NCBI GenBank assembly: GCA_022661535.1
Contig: JAKULF010000003.1
Location: forward strand, 6,324,001-6,388,000
Origin: Eutypa lata
Lineage: Eukaryota; Ascomycota; Sordariomycetes; Xylariales; Diatrypaceae
Direction of reading: 5' to 3'
Length of the DNA stretch: 64,000 nt
Shown one piece after another: positions 21,542-34,134 of the stretch (positions are counted from its first letter, which is position 1; the number at the start of each line of letters is the position of its first letter). The notes beneath the pieces were generated by a model. It was not told the DNA's origin and did no database searches. It saw nothing but the letters and a program-made list of their open reading frames with translations. The position numbers and the translations under genes were made by a program.

Positions 21542-24500
21542 CTAAGGCATAACACCCAAACTTATCAACGAAGTCGCAGCCTCCCAATGTTCCCGCTGCA
21601 GCTGATCCGACGGGCTGGGCGTAGTAGAGTCCTTATTCCTACCATTACCATTACCATTGCCATTGCCATTACCATGAATACCGCTAGCAGCCGGCTTACG
21701 AAGCCCGATCTTAGGACCGCGCAGGTCTCTGCTCATGATCTCAACCCCGGCGCCATACCCTAGACGAACGAGAGGATCGCTGTACAGCATGGGATGAGAT
21801 GGGTACGGATACGGGAATGGGCGCGGTTGTGGTCTCGCTGCTATTGCTGCCGGAACCGAATAGGCCAGAGGACTGGGCGGAGACACGATGGGGTTCGGCT
21901 CTAGACACTTTATAGATGGTGTCGAGGCTTCTGGACCTGGTCGGATGGGTGCTAGGGTGATGCCTTCCTGCAGAGGCAGATAACTACCGTTGCTGTCACC
22001 CACGGCCAAGTCCTTTTTTGCCCCGGATACAGTGTTGGCATTGCTATTCGGGGTAGGGATAATAGGCGGCGGTATCCGGGTGGACTGCGGGGCGGCACGG
22101 CGGGATTTAGGAGCAGGCCTTACAATTGGTCCCTCGAAGATCTCCTTCCGCTTACGACGGCGCGGGTGTGTCTTAACAGCAGCGCTAATAGACGTAGACG
22201 GATCTTGTGAGGGTGTTGTGCTCCCTTGGTCTTTTTGTGGCGGAGCTAGCGGAGCAGACGGAACAGACGGAGTAGACGGAGGTGGTGCAGACGGAGGTGG
22301 AGCAGACGGAGGTGGAGGTGGAGGTGGGGGAGGCGGTAATTGTGATGGCGATGGTCGTGACATCGGTTGTAGTTGAGGAATCACGGGCAGTGGAATCGGC
22401 GTCCGACTTTTTACACAAGTTGTGAAACGGTATCTAGCCTTAACAGCAGGTCGTCGGTCGGATCGTGAGTTTCCCCGAGATTTCAGGATAGCTGGGGCCG
22501 ATTTCCTCTTTCTCGGCTTTTTGATTTTGACCGGCTTTTCCTCTTCATCATCATCTACAACTGGGGAACGTGCCGGTTGAGGCAAAGGTGGGGGAGGTTC
22601 AGGCAGAATAGTCGGGGGAGGAGTATATCCGAGATTATCAAATGGCCGGTCCCCGATCTTGGCCAGTGTCTGGAAGATGTCATACACCACGTATGCGCCA
22701 CAACCATAATCATTCCTCATAGCAGATGGGTTCTTAGGAGGAGCCCGGGGTTTGCTGGTTTCGATCGTTTGCCGACGCTTCTCTCCTAGTATACTATCAC
22801 GCTCCTCTCGCTTCAACAGCATACCTCTTCTCCTCTCGGCCAACGTCTCCCGCCTTTGCTTCTCTTGCTCCTGTTTTTCTTCTTGTGATAGCCATAAGTG
22901 AGGCTTGCGGTCCTTAAGATCTGTGACCCAGGCATCACAATCCCATTCAATCCAATAGTCGATTATATCTCCCCAAACACTTTCAGAAGGCTTCGTGAAA
23001 TTTATAAACACCACTTTGCCGCCTTTATTATGCACAGCCTTTGCAAACTCCTTGACCATGACCTTGAGCCCATGAACGCGGAGACTGGTACCAAGGACTA
23101 GGAGTAGATCCGGGCCGGCAGAGAGGTCATATTGGACAATCGGAGAGATGAGATCGGACTGGGGGTGCTCCTCGCCATATAGAACAATGTCTGGACGCAA
23201 TTTTCCAACGCCTAATGCCCTTTTCCCCTTTTCTTGTCGAGCAGCTGTTGCTCCAGCACAGTGGGGACACTCAGGCTGTTCGCCTGACATTGTACGAGAC
23301 TCTCGGTCTTCTTCATCCCAGTCGCAGAGCTTACCGCAGACAAAGCATCGAAGGGAATGTAGGGAGCCGTGGAGAAATACACATTCAACGCCTTTATCAG
23401 GCGAGCGTGGCTTAGCACGTTCTGCATCTTCAGATGCTTGGGAAGCTGGTTGATTTCCATCCACCTTGCCGTTGATAATGGAATCATCCTCAAGCTTGGG
23501 TTGATCCAGGTTCTCCTTGCCGTCCTTTTCTGATTCGATCAGCAGTTGCTGCTTAGCAGACTTCCTCCTCTTATTACCGGCACCGTTCCTCAGATCTGTG
23601 GATAGTCCGATCTTCTTTTCGATCTCATCGATATTTTGAGTATACACTCTCGCTAATTTCCCAACATCCCGTAACTGAGCAATGAAATGATGTGTAGTGG
23701 TAGGCTGTACCTCTCTAACCTTCTGCCGTAACGACGTAGCAAATCTATAGAAGACGGAGGTTTTCAAAGGATCCGCCCATATGTTGGAATCAAACAAGTC
23801 CCGGCCTTTCATATTACGCAAGCTTGGATTCGATGTCTGCGAGGAGAGGATGTCCAAGGACTGCTGAGTATCTTCTGTATCCGACGTATCAGAGCATTCC
23901 GAACTTGACCGGGAACTCTCTTGTGTTGACTGGGCATTATTCTCGTAAGGGTCGAAGAGGACAGGAGGTGGTGAGGACAGAGGTGATGAGACAGCAGTTT
24001 CGCCTAACAGGAGTCTCCTCTTCGGAGTTGAGGAAGCAGTGGGACGACCTTGGAGACCTTTGGTGGAGGAATCGGCAGAATCATCAGTTTGTGTGGACGT
24101 GGTAGAAGAGTGCGGTCCTGAGAAAACGGAATCTTGGCTTGTTGATGAACGGATAGAACATTGAGTTAAATGTCGAGGGAATGGAGGACGAGCTTCTAAT
24201 ATCTGTAACCGGCCAGATGACGACTCTACATCCTGCTTCAGGGCAGCATTACCATCAATGCGCAAGCGAAATCCATCTACACCACTTGCCGACTCGACTT
24301 TAGTTAAAGGTGGCTGATCGTCCGTTTTACTATGAGATAGGTGTTCCTGGTCGGTTGATTCGGCTGCAGGTGGCTCGGGCTCAACAGAAACCTTCCTTCG
24401 CTTGGTAGGACGGTCGCTGATCTCGAAGTCGTTAGATTCATCCTCGGCTATTTCTTGGGCCTCTTGGGGTTCTCGGGGAGGATCAGCAGCGGCTCGCTCG

Positions 24501-24739
24501 AACTGAGCCTGGATAAGCGAGTAGAGGCCATTTTCCGAGCGAAAGTCCTGTAGTGTATGTCAGCATTGTCCACCTTCCACTTCACCATGGTGATGTTCTT
24601 TGTCTAGGCTTACAGGAATGCCCGTGTTAGTGCTTATGCCAGCGCCAGTCACTACTACAACCTTTCGTGCTTTCCCAAGTGCATTTGCCACATCTTGAAG
24701 AAGCTCTGAGGTGGTAGACGTGACTTGAACAGTTGGCAT
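21542..24739 (-). CDS. Sirtuin, Hst3/Hst4-type NAD-dependent histone deacetylase
   Basis: Expected to remove acetyl groups, in the Hst3/Hst4 branch from histone H3 K56, in the nucleus, using NAD. Two exons, 24739-24614 and 24547-21542, encode 1043 residues. Exon 1 provides MPTVQVTSTTSELLQDVANA and TGAGISTNTGIP; exon 2 continues DFRSENGLYSLI, so the NAD-binding GAGIS...GIPDFRS motif spans the 66-bp intron. Then come an acidic, Ser-rich insert (about residues 55-285), the NAD motif VYTQNIDEIEKKIG (about residue 350), catalytic FLHGSLHSLRC, zinc-binding pairs CFVC and CPHC, and LVLGTSLRVHGLKVMVKEFA, a form characteristic of the Hst3/4 group. The last 400 residues are Pro/Ser-rich and disordered, with a polyproline run and a Gly-Asn repeat (21641-21670), and are much longer than in yeast Hst3 (447 aa) or Hst4. 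The catalytic core appears intact. Confidence 0.95.
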
Positions 24740-26391
24740 ATTGAAGATAGAGCTCTAGTGAAGACCAGGACCCAGAAGTAAAACCAACACCAACACCGAG
24801 TACGGAGCTCTGGGAGCAACCGCGAACTTCCTTTTTCCTTTGGAACAAACAAACCCCCCTCAACACCTCGGAGAACCGAACTAGACTCTTCGCGTCACGT
24901 CACGTATTTGAATTGAAGATCATTGGGTGAAGGATTACTTCATTATGGTTCGATTTGCAAGGATGTGTTTGGGAGAGACGCGTCGAACTCAGAGAAGATG
25001 TGATTGATTCGTTTCGGTAGTCGGAGATGGTAAGAACGCTCGAATCAAAGAGACAATGGATAGTTATTACGCGAATACAAGATAATAGACGTAAAGGGTA
25101 GTATGTTTAAGTATTGTTATATAATATCGGTCGGCAGTTGGTTGGTTGTTCAAGTCTTGGTGATGCGACTTGGGTCAGATGTGGATTGAATTATGGACAA
25201 AGATACAGCTATGACCTGCCTGGGTGGATGAACAGACAAACGAAAGCCAAATGGATTGTATTGACTTGTTGGGTATCCGAAGTGTTGAAAGCTACGAATA
25301 CAAGGGCTATTCAGTGTGTCGGTAGTAGCGACGATGGGGACATGTAAGTGGAAGTTCGTTCGATGTTGTTGATTGATGTGAGTGAGGTACTGTTACTGTC
25401 AGTCAATGCAACACGCGAATCATTTCAATCCCATCATCAGTCAGCCTTGCACTTCCCTTCCTCATTGAGAGAGCTACCGACCCATACCTGCCATACCAGC
25501 CCATACCTAAGACTTGGCAAACTGACAAGCTAACTTCAAAGGCTCTATCAGTACCTACCGATTCAGCACTTACAGGTACCCTCATGCCTTAACAGGTACG
25601 TAACCATTACCTGTATGGCGTTAACCTGGCCCTAAAGAGCTTTATTTGGTGCCTTTCTTTGTCCGCCAAGCCAATACTGGCTAGCGTGTTAAACTCTAAG
25701 CTCAAGTGGGGCCGTGACTACTTACATACATACCATCCATACCAGTTCGACGCGTTGTCGATCAAGGTTTTGCTCTATGTATGCATGTGTGTGTGTTGTA
25801 CTTGCGGGGTTGGGGAAGCGGGGTCTAACGATGTCTTCAGATAGTATCGTTTATAATAGGTAGATATTTTAGCTATAAAATAAGTACTTAGAGGTAGAGT
25901 ATGTAGGCAGAAAATAAAGAAGTTAAGATATGATAACACGAAGTTATACGGGTACTTATCTTGGATGTTCTGCTTGCTTAAGTAAGGGAAGTCTGTATCT
26001 TTTCATGGCCAAAGTAAGCAAACAACGGGCATTTCCTTATGGTTAAAGGGAATGCCAAGGATGAAAGGCATTGTAAGAATATATCTTGAAGGATAAGAAA
26101 ATAATATTAACCCCCATAAAAAGTTCTTTCCTTTTAGGGGTGTTTCGTGTCATCCAGCAATTACTTATCAAATGTACATAAAACACTTCACGATAACTAT
26201 TAGCTAATACATTTATATCACTTATACTCTAAAGATGAGATATCCAAATGACATGTTTAAGAATGCCCCAGGCCACCATACAGAAACTGTATATAGAAAG
26301 CCATAAACTATAAAATAAGTAAACCACTTTACAATAAAACAGAAACAGTTCTGCTCTACACGGTATCAGGGTCATACTCCTGACTTGATCA
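24740..26391. other. Intergenic between the sirtuin promoter and the SDR 3' end
   Basis: Contains the sirtuin promoter and 5' UTR at the left and the 3' flank of the SDR gene at the right. Short open frames here (e.g. near 25114-25533) look random. No gene or RNA seen. Confidence 0.65.
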
Positions 26392-27711
26392 CTACTTATC
26401 TATAGCAAACTTCTCTCCAATCAGCTCCTCACTCAGACCCCAAAGACGCTTTGCCACTTCATAATCCTTAGCATGCGCTGCAGCATCGACAAACTGGCAG
26501 TCGGCCAAGTAGAGTCCATCCGATTCTGTCACATCTCACGAATAGCTATCAATCAGTATACGTTTTCCAATCCAAGAGAGTAAGTAGGCGATGGCTATCG
26601 TAACATCTTACCGCTCAACTTCGGATCCAGTGCAGCAACGAGGCTCGTAGAAGCACCCTCGTCAGGTGTCTTCCAATACGCGGATGTTTTCTCGAGCGCC
26701 GCCGCCATTTCTTCGTCGTGCTCGCGGCCTAGTTGGGTCCTGACGCCTGTTGTTCAAAGCAAAATTTATTTTTAAGTCTCGGCACTCGCTCATCCATGTT
26801 TGACTCGTTATATATATATACAAAGTATAAATCAACAACTCATGTAGGAAGGTAGTCAGTTATCACTCACCACCAGGATGGACAGCATAAGACGCAATGC
26901 CCCTATCTCTCAGATGCCGCTGCAGGTAGACAGTGAACAAGATATTCGCCGTCTTGCTCTGCGCATACGCAACGGTAGACATGTAGCCGTCGTCCTCGAC
27001 CTTGGCGAACGGGCCCTGCACGTACGGGGCCGGGCGTTCCTCCTCCGGCACTTCCTTATTCTCGATGTTGTGATCGTGGAAGCGGATCGGCGATATCCGG
27101 TGGCCGTGGCTGGAAAGATTGATGATCCGCGTGGATCCAAGAGGAATAGAAGAGGAAGGATTCCTTTTAGCAGCAGCAGCCGCCTCCAGTAACGGGAACA
27201 GAAGCTTGGTGAACAGAAAGGGACCGATGTGGTTCGCTCCGAACTGGATCTCGATTTTCTCCGCCGTCCACTGACGCAGTCTATACGTGGCTCCCGCGTT
27301 GTTGACGAGGACGTCAAGCGTGTCTATGATCCCGGCAACCTCCGCTGCGGCGTTGCGAATAGATGCCTGGGATGACAGGTCCATTATGACAACCTTCACG
27401 TGAACCTCCGGGTAGAGGGCTCGAATGGATGAAGCGACTGCCTCGACCTTCGCCGGCGTCCTCGAAACGAGGATCAAGTTCTCTGGACCCTGGGACGCGA
27501 ACGCCACGGCTGTGCCTTCGCCGACGCCCTCGGGCGCTACACCCGTGACGAGGACTACGAGCAAAGAAGGTTAGTTAGATAGTGTAGATATTAGTAGCAC
27601 CGTCTTGCACTGTTGGTATACTTTACCATTTCTCCCCTTGATATATGGCGCGTAGGCCTTGGCAACCTCCAAAGCGGAGGTTCTCTCCCCCCAATCCGGA
27701 CGGGACGTCAT
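26392..27711 (-). CDS. Short-chain dehydrogenase/reductase
   Basis: NAD(P)-dependent oxidoreductase of the classical SDR fold, similar to fungal retinol-dehydrogenase-like enzymes. Four exons, 27711-27627, 27554-26871, 26746-26612 and 26525-26392, give 345 residues. Exon 1 gives MTSRPDWGERTSALEVAKAY. The cofactor loop reads VLVTGVAPEGVGEGTAVAFA, one residue longer than TGxxxGxG, as in many fungal SDRs. Other motifs: VVIMDLSS, VLVNNAGA, the Ser block IINLSSHGHRIS, catalytic YAQSKTAN (YxxxK), and AVHPGGVRTQL, which spans intron 2. All key residues are present. It is divergently oriented to the FAD monooxygenase at 28486, with 774 bp between, and is part of the possible SDR-monooxygenase-transporter cluster. 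Substrate unknown. Confidence 0.94.
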
Positions 27712-28485
27712 CTAGACCCAGGTAGGGTAAGATGTCTGACAGCACAGCACGTTCGTTTTCAAGAGACTGTCCCGCACATGCGTTTTAGAATATATCTATC
27801 TGCAAGATGTAAGAGATCTTGCATAGGTGCCACGCGCGCTATGTCGCATATCCGACTCCAGACGAGCGAAGACAGCACACGCAGAATATAATACGTACAA
27901 CAGGGCTATTGGCGCTCGTCATACATTCCCAAGCCCGAAAGCGAAAAATGCATGCCTTCTCCCTCGGACTTGGAGAGGATTGTGTCGTATAGAACTGCCG
28001 TGCGACCCCATCCATGAGCCCCCTATGGCCTCGTGGCCTATACGATAGGGGGAACTATTGCGAGGAGGAAACTTAGGCTAAGATCAACGGTCATACCTAG
28101 TCGGATGGGTCTACGGGCTCTAGAATATGGGCAGATATCCGATCTCATCCAATTAACGATTCGGAATTCGCGAAGTAATCGTTAGGAAGCTTCGGCTCAG
28201 AACCTCGGCCCCAGGAATGACCCCGATGCCACTATATTAACCTCCAAATACCCCGCCCCCCGCATACAAGCGCATCCGAAAGAAGCAAATCGTCACTCCC
28301 CGCAAAACGGCATGTAACCGGCAATGTGAACAGGGTTCTGGCTGTTCGTCATACTATTGGTCGCTACTTGATTGATCAAATATCCTGACTGTCACCCAAC
28401 CGTCGAGTTGTCTACGACGCTATTGAGAACACTGAAGGGAAATACATAACATCTCGTATTATTTTGTCATATTCCTACCTACAAA
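27712..28485. promoter_or_regulatory. Shared divergent promoter region, SDR / FAD monooxygenase
   Basis: This 774-bp interval lies between two genes transcribed outward and contains no convincing coding sequence. Near 28020-28035 there is CCCCCTATGG...TATACGATAGGGGG, a possible imperfect inverted site. A common regulator binding here is plausible but inferred only from arrangement. Confidence 0.5.
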
Positions 28486-30009
28486 ATGGCGACCAATGGT
28501 GCTACTAACGGTCATAAAAAGAGAACCGGGATTAAGGTCATCATTGTGGGAGCAGGTACGTGTTATATGTGGTGTATGAATCCATACCTATTTATCACAG
28601 TCAGCTAACACAAGTTGCGCCAAACACAGGATTCGGGGGTCTCGGTGCAGCGATAGAGTGTCATCGTCAAGGACATGACGTGGAGATCTACGAAGCGTTC
28701 TCAGAGCTAAAAGAACTCGGCGACATCATCTCGTTCGGGCCCAATGCGGGACGCATCTTCTACCGATGGTCGAACGGCGAGGTGGCCAGTCGCATGCGCG
28801 CCCTGAGCATCGACTTGCGGAGTTACGGCTTCAACATACACAAATACGACACCGGCGAGATCGTAGTCAACCAGGCGACCCCCCCTTATCCTGACGATGC
28901 GCCGAATTTCAACGGACACAGAGGCGAGCTGCACGCCGTTGTGTTTTACTACGCCAAGGACGAGTTGGGAATCCCTATCCACCTCGGTCACAAGATCAAG
29001 ACGTACTTCGAGGAGGACGATCATTCTGGAATTGTTCTTGATAATGGCGAGAAGGTAAGAAGGGTCAAGTCCCCCCAAAGTTTAAAGCTAACAACAATCT
29101 CTTCAGATCTCTGCTGACGTAGTCCTGGCTGCTGATGGAGTACGCTCTAAGGCAAGGCAGACCGTGCTCGGCTACGAGGATAAGCCTAAGAGTAGTGGTT
29201 ACGCGGTTTGGAGAGCATGGTAAGTACATTCAACCAATATCTTTCCTTACCTAGAAGTAAATAGAGTGCTTGTCAATGAGTAATCCCAATCTAACAAAAA
29301 GAACAGGTTTTCCAACAAAGACATGCTCGCCGACCCACTCACGGCGCACTTCTGCAACAACGGCGACACCTTCAACGGCTGGATCGGGCCGGACATGCAC
29401 TTCCTGTTCAGCACGATCAAGGACGGGTCAGACTGCTGCTGGGTGCTGACGCACCCGGACGAGCACGACATCGACGAGTCCTGGAGCTTCCCGGGCAAGC
29501 TGTCGGAGGTGCTCGAGACCATCAAGGGCTGGGACCCGCTGTGCACGACGATCGTGTCCAAGACGCCCGAGGAGAAGCTCGTCGACTGGAAGCTGGTGTA
29601 CCGCGACCCGCTCCCGACCTGGGTCAGCCCCAAGGGGCGGATCCTCCTCGTGGGCGACTCCGCCCACCCCTTCCTGCCCACCAGCGCCCAGGGCGCCACC
29701 CAGGCCCTCGAGGACGGCGTGAGCATTGCCGTGTGTCTGAAGCGCGGGGGGAAGGACAATGTCCCCGTCGCCGTGCGAGCCCACGAGAAGATCCGATATG
29801 ACCGCGTGCGGGCGACGCAGAAGACCGGTGAGTCTACGCGCGATATGTGGCATAAGACGGACTGGGCAAAGGTGAAAGAGAACCCGGACCTGATCAAGTT
29901 CCCGAGGCAGGAGTGGATATTCGATTTTGATGCGGAGAAGAATGCCGAGGAGACGTATGATCAGGTGGTTGCAGATCTGCTTTCTGCGAAGGAGGCGGCT
30001 AAGGCGTGA
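28486..30009 (+). CDS. FAD-dependent monooxygenase (salicylate hydroxylase-like)
   Basis: Flavoprotein hydroxylase of the PF01494 group. Four exons, 28486-28555, 28630-29054, 29107-29219 and 29307-30009, give 436 residues, the normal length. The first FAD motif, VIIVGAGFGGLGAAIECHRQ, is split by intron 1. Then VEIYEAF (acidic strand end), the DG motif ISADVVLAADGVRSKARQ (spanning intron 2), and ILLVGDSAHPFLPTSAQG ATQALEDG, the second FAD/GD motif. There is no signal peptide. Compared with the monooxygenase at 2391-4413 it shares fold and motifs but little sequence, so the two are not recent duplicates. Its neighbours are an SDR (divergent) and a sugar/quinate-type MFS transporter (convergent, ending 395 bp away), consistent with a small pathway that imports and oxidises an aromatic or alicyclic compound. 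The substrate is not readable from sequence. Confidence 0.93.
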
Positions 30010-30403
30010 GACTACTTATAGAGGAGGGGCCCAAGAGACGAGGTGTATGATGTGTACCCCTAGAGTATTAGTCTAGACACAAGGGAGATACTATACGTAT
30101 ACAGATTTACTTTTGTTCAAAGAAATACGATTTGCACTACAAGTAGATTTCAAGCAGGGTGTGTAGGCTCAAATAATATATTTTACGTGTACCAGCTACC
30201 TACTCCCACTCAACAGTAGACATATTCGAATTGTTAAGAACTTTAACAGAGGTGAAGGGCCAGAAAGAGAGAAGCATCGTTCATATCCAAGCATTTCCAA
30301 TGAACAGTCTCTTCAGCTCAACACTCACCACTACGTCAATACCCGCAGCATCTACTACCCCCACTTCATCTACCACCATATTAACCCATGAATGAGTTGA
30401 GAT
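30010..30403. other. Intergenic between convergent genes
   Basis: The 3' flanks of the FAD monooxygenase and of the MFS transporter. No gene or RNA seen. Confidence 0.7.
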
Positions 30404-32726
30404 CTACACCTTCTCATGGTGTTCTTCCACGACCTTCTCGTCCTCCAGAACAGCATGCTGTCCCGTGCATTGGTAGCCCGCGAATTTCCGCGCGGGCACG
30501 CCAGCCTCGAACTATCATCGGTCACATTTAGCCAAACCCTACTACATACTAGGCTTATACTGGGGAGTGGAGGATTAAGCACATATACACTTACCATCTC
30601 ATCGATCTCTTCGAGAGAACGGCCCTTAACTTCGGGGAGGAAGAAGTAGATCCACAGCGCGGCGATAACGCAGGATGGTGCCCAGATATAGCCGTATTTG
30701 GGGCCCCAGTTCAGCGATCCCGGGTTGATAAAATAGGGCGCGGTGAATGTGGTGAGCCACTATGCGTACAAGTTAGCTTCACGTGCTACCAAACGTTGTC
30801 ATCGTACTTACTGCGCCGACGAAACCGATAGCAGCTGCTAAACCGAACGTATCTAAATTGAAGTCATGTTAATAAAACGGTATCCCTTTTCACGATCTCA
30901 AATATAGATACGTTACGTGTAGTGACAAGGAGCAATAACATACGTGAACGTAGACGTTGACTTTTTGAGAGCCAAAAGTTAGCAATCGTTCTTCGAAAGG
31001 GGATCAATCGATCACTCCCCCAAAACTCCGTGCATGAAGAAAACTTACGAAGGCAATTCGCCGCCAGAAACCCAGGCATACGGCGAGATCATGCCGTTGT
31101 ACGCGACGATGTAGACGACGCTCATGCCCACGAGGATCTTCCCCGACTTCTGGGTGCCGGGCTCGACCGTGTAGACCGCGGCCATGATCAGCTGGGTGAT
31201 GCCGCAGATGATGAGGCCCGTGATCATGAGCAGTCGCCTGCGGCCGTACCTCGTGATGATGAAGCTGTTGGCCAGCAGGGCCACGACGCCGACTCCGGTC
31301 AGTATGCAGGAGTTCTCGAACGCGTTGCCGACGCTCGCCATTTCGAAGAAGTAGGTGCCGTATGCTGGCATCACAATTAGCAAGACCGTACATAGGTCGT
31401 TCTCTTTGTATGATGAAAAGTATAGCACTAACCTATGACAAACATAGCACCCGAAGCCGCCTGGGTCGTCAAAGCAAGCACGGCAATAGTAGTCCTGCGC
31501 CTATCGATCGGGTTTCGGAAAAGCTCCACATATCCGACTTTGCTCTGTAGCTGCTGCTCTGCGGCCAAAGCCGCTCTCATCTCCTCCAGCTCTTCGGTGA
31601 CAGACCACTCTTTGGGCCGCAGCCACCGCAGCGAGCGCTCGGCTTTCTCAAATTGGCCGTTCGTCGCAAGCCATCGGGGCGATTCGGGTACGAAGAAGAG
31701 CCCGATGGCTAGGATGCCCGGTACGATGTGGATCATACCCAGAGGGATGATGTAGGCGTTTTTGTTGGGGATCTTGGAGGCGAAGTTGTCGACGACCGTT
31801 CCGATTAGAGAACCTGTGGTTTTCGAATAGGATGAGTATGTGGGTAGTTCAATCTCATGGGGGAGGGAACACGAACCGACTGTAATCCAGTATGTGAAAA
31901 GAGATATTCCTAAGCCCCTATACCGTCCTGGAAGGGTTTCCTATGAAATTGGTAAGTTTATCCATTATAAAAGGGGAAAGGAGTATCTCACTTGAATATA
32001 AAGTTGACCATGGGTCATTAGCAACCCCTAAGTATCCTCAGTTAGCGAATTGATGATTTATTTAGTTTGAAACTTGTGTTATCCATAAAAAGGGGTGTGA
32101 CTAAAACCAAGTCTAACTCTTCAATAACAAGAACAATTCATCACAAAATACAGACGCCAACAGATCAGCAGCTCATTATGTACGCCAGTTCAATATAGAG
32201 ACACGAAGACAGTTGGATACTTACATTTCCAAGACCCAGGATGATTCTTCCCGCGTATAAACCTCCTATATCCGTCGTGGCTTGCATAAGAGCTGTCGCG
32301 ACGAAGACAGCGACGCAGGCCACCCAAAGGGAAGCCTTGCGGCCGATGTACGAAGCAGAGAACCCCGCCGAGGAGGATGAAATGAAGGAGCCCAGCACCA
32401 TCAGGGAGCTGATGAGCTGTTGACGCTCAGAGGAGATATTATACCCGAGTGGGGTGGTAGGATCCTCGTAACCGAATACCTAGTACGGTGAATCAGCAGC
32501 AAGCACGCACCACGCGATCATATAAGTCTTCTTCGTAAAAAGAACAGGCGAGTGTGTGGGCGTGCGGTATCTTACTCACCTGGAGGAAAGGGACCATGGC
32601 TTGCAAGCCTCCAATGATGCCAAAATCCAACCCATACTGGAAAGAACTGAGGGATACCAGAGTCATTGCGAACAACGACTTCCAATGAGCCCTCATTGCT
32701 ACCGATTGCTGCTTATCCGAAGACAT
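30404..32726 (-). CDS. MFS sugar/quinate-type transporter
   Basis: Twelve-helix plasma-membrane transporter of the sugar porter family (PF00083). Ten exons: 32726-32580, 32479-32225, 32027-31992, 31940-31877, 31813-31433, 31364-31049, 30960-30944, 30852-30812, 30759-30595 and 30511-30404. They add up to 510 codons (509 residues), the usual length, with all phases matching. Motifs in order: FQYGLDFGIIGGLQAM in helix 1, GRKASLW, GRIILGLGNG (spans intron 2), ETLPGRYRGLG, VPESPRWLA, RYGRRRLLM, WVSGGELPSQRLRSHTFG (assembled from three exons), and the terminal PEVKGRSLEEIDEMF. Exon 7 is only 17 nt. The family includes glucose, lactose, quinate and general alpha-glucoside porters. Substrate unknown; the adjacent monooxygenase and SDR make a cyclic organic compound possible. 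The exon density is far higher than in its neighbours. Confidence 0.95.
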
Positions 32727-34134
32727 GATTGCTATACTAGCTCTAAGAACACAGGAAAGATGGGAGATGACTGACTACTGGTCTACTGAAGCCATTCAGG
32801 GTTTCAACGATATATTAGAGGATTTCGAGCGATGCCCTGGAGTAGCGCGACGCCCTTCCTCTAAATAATGCATCGTATTGTGAGCAGCGAATGGCCGTCT
32901 GCGTGTATGTCAACTCAGGTCGGAAGGGAAGGTGACGACCAATAGAACAGGGGTATCCTCAACCCCGTATTGGGGTCAATAATAGATCCCATCTTATTGC
33001 ATCGAGGGCCCCGTGGTAGATCTCCAATTCCCCCGCAAAATTAGCCCAAAGCAATCGCGGAGAAGATGCAACCCACACCACACATTTTTGGCTAAGTGGT
33101 GATGATCTGCTCGGCACTTTATAAGTGGTCCGTAATACGCCTAGAATCGCCGAAGCGAGGACAGGTTGTGTTGTTTATACTATGATTCGGGGACTAGGAG
33201 TGCCAAAACCTGCGCCGGATCCCAACCTATAATGCTAGCAGTGTGTATCGCGTACCATCTAACTTAGTAGACTTCCGGCTCCTCGAGAATCAAGAATGTG
33301 ACTGTAATGTTGGATTCGGGTCGGATGCAGGTCGGATCTGGGAACCCCCTCGCACATGGAACGCTGACTACTATGAGAGTGATCCCATGGGTGTAGCATT
33401 GCGTGATGTATATTGCATGCTGTATAGACAAGAGAATCAATACCTTGCATAACGACTTGGCGAGCATGTCAACAATGAAGTAGTTACGATGACCTTCTTG
33501 CATTAAGTATCTGTGAAATAGCAAGTAGTTTCTGTTTCTTTAGTAATACTATATAATCCCTAGACAATTCCTTGCTCAGGTGTATATCAAGCAGCTAGGA
33601 ATTTACCATTCATGTAATTCCCCCTGTTGAGTCTAGAATCATACAACCTTAGTGCATTGGTATATAAAGGCACTTCGTTTCTAAGTGTAATGGGAAGTTT
33701 CTTTTATTTAGCTACTATGAACATGCTGATAAAAACAAGCTACACAATACTTAGCATACATGAAGCTCACATTATAATGGCCAAGCAACTTTGACTCATA
33801 GGTGGCCAATCAAGTAGAGGGATTAATAAAAGTCAATGAAAGCACTTGGTAGCCTATACACAACTTGGTAAAGATACGATTACCTCTTTTCATTAGATGC
33901 ACTATTTTATGTTTTCTTTTTTATTACAAATTCAGCGTTAGAGTGCTCACCTATTCTCACGTTTCGCCAATATTTTCTCAAGTATTTTGTACCTTAATCG
34001 AAAGCACAGCCATCACTGTAGACTAGAAACTATATTGGATTCGGTAAAAGATCGGGCGCCCAAACGTTACGTTTTGGACGCTTATTATAGCTTATATTCC
34101 TACAAACTACGAGACAATATCAGTGGATTTTCTT
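32727..34134. other. Intergenic
   Basis: Contains the MFS transporter promoter at the left, then AT-rich sequence with only short random frames (e.g. 33243-33524 on both strands), and the 3' flank of the next minus-strand gene. No RNA gene or repeat family recognised. Confidence 0.65.
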
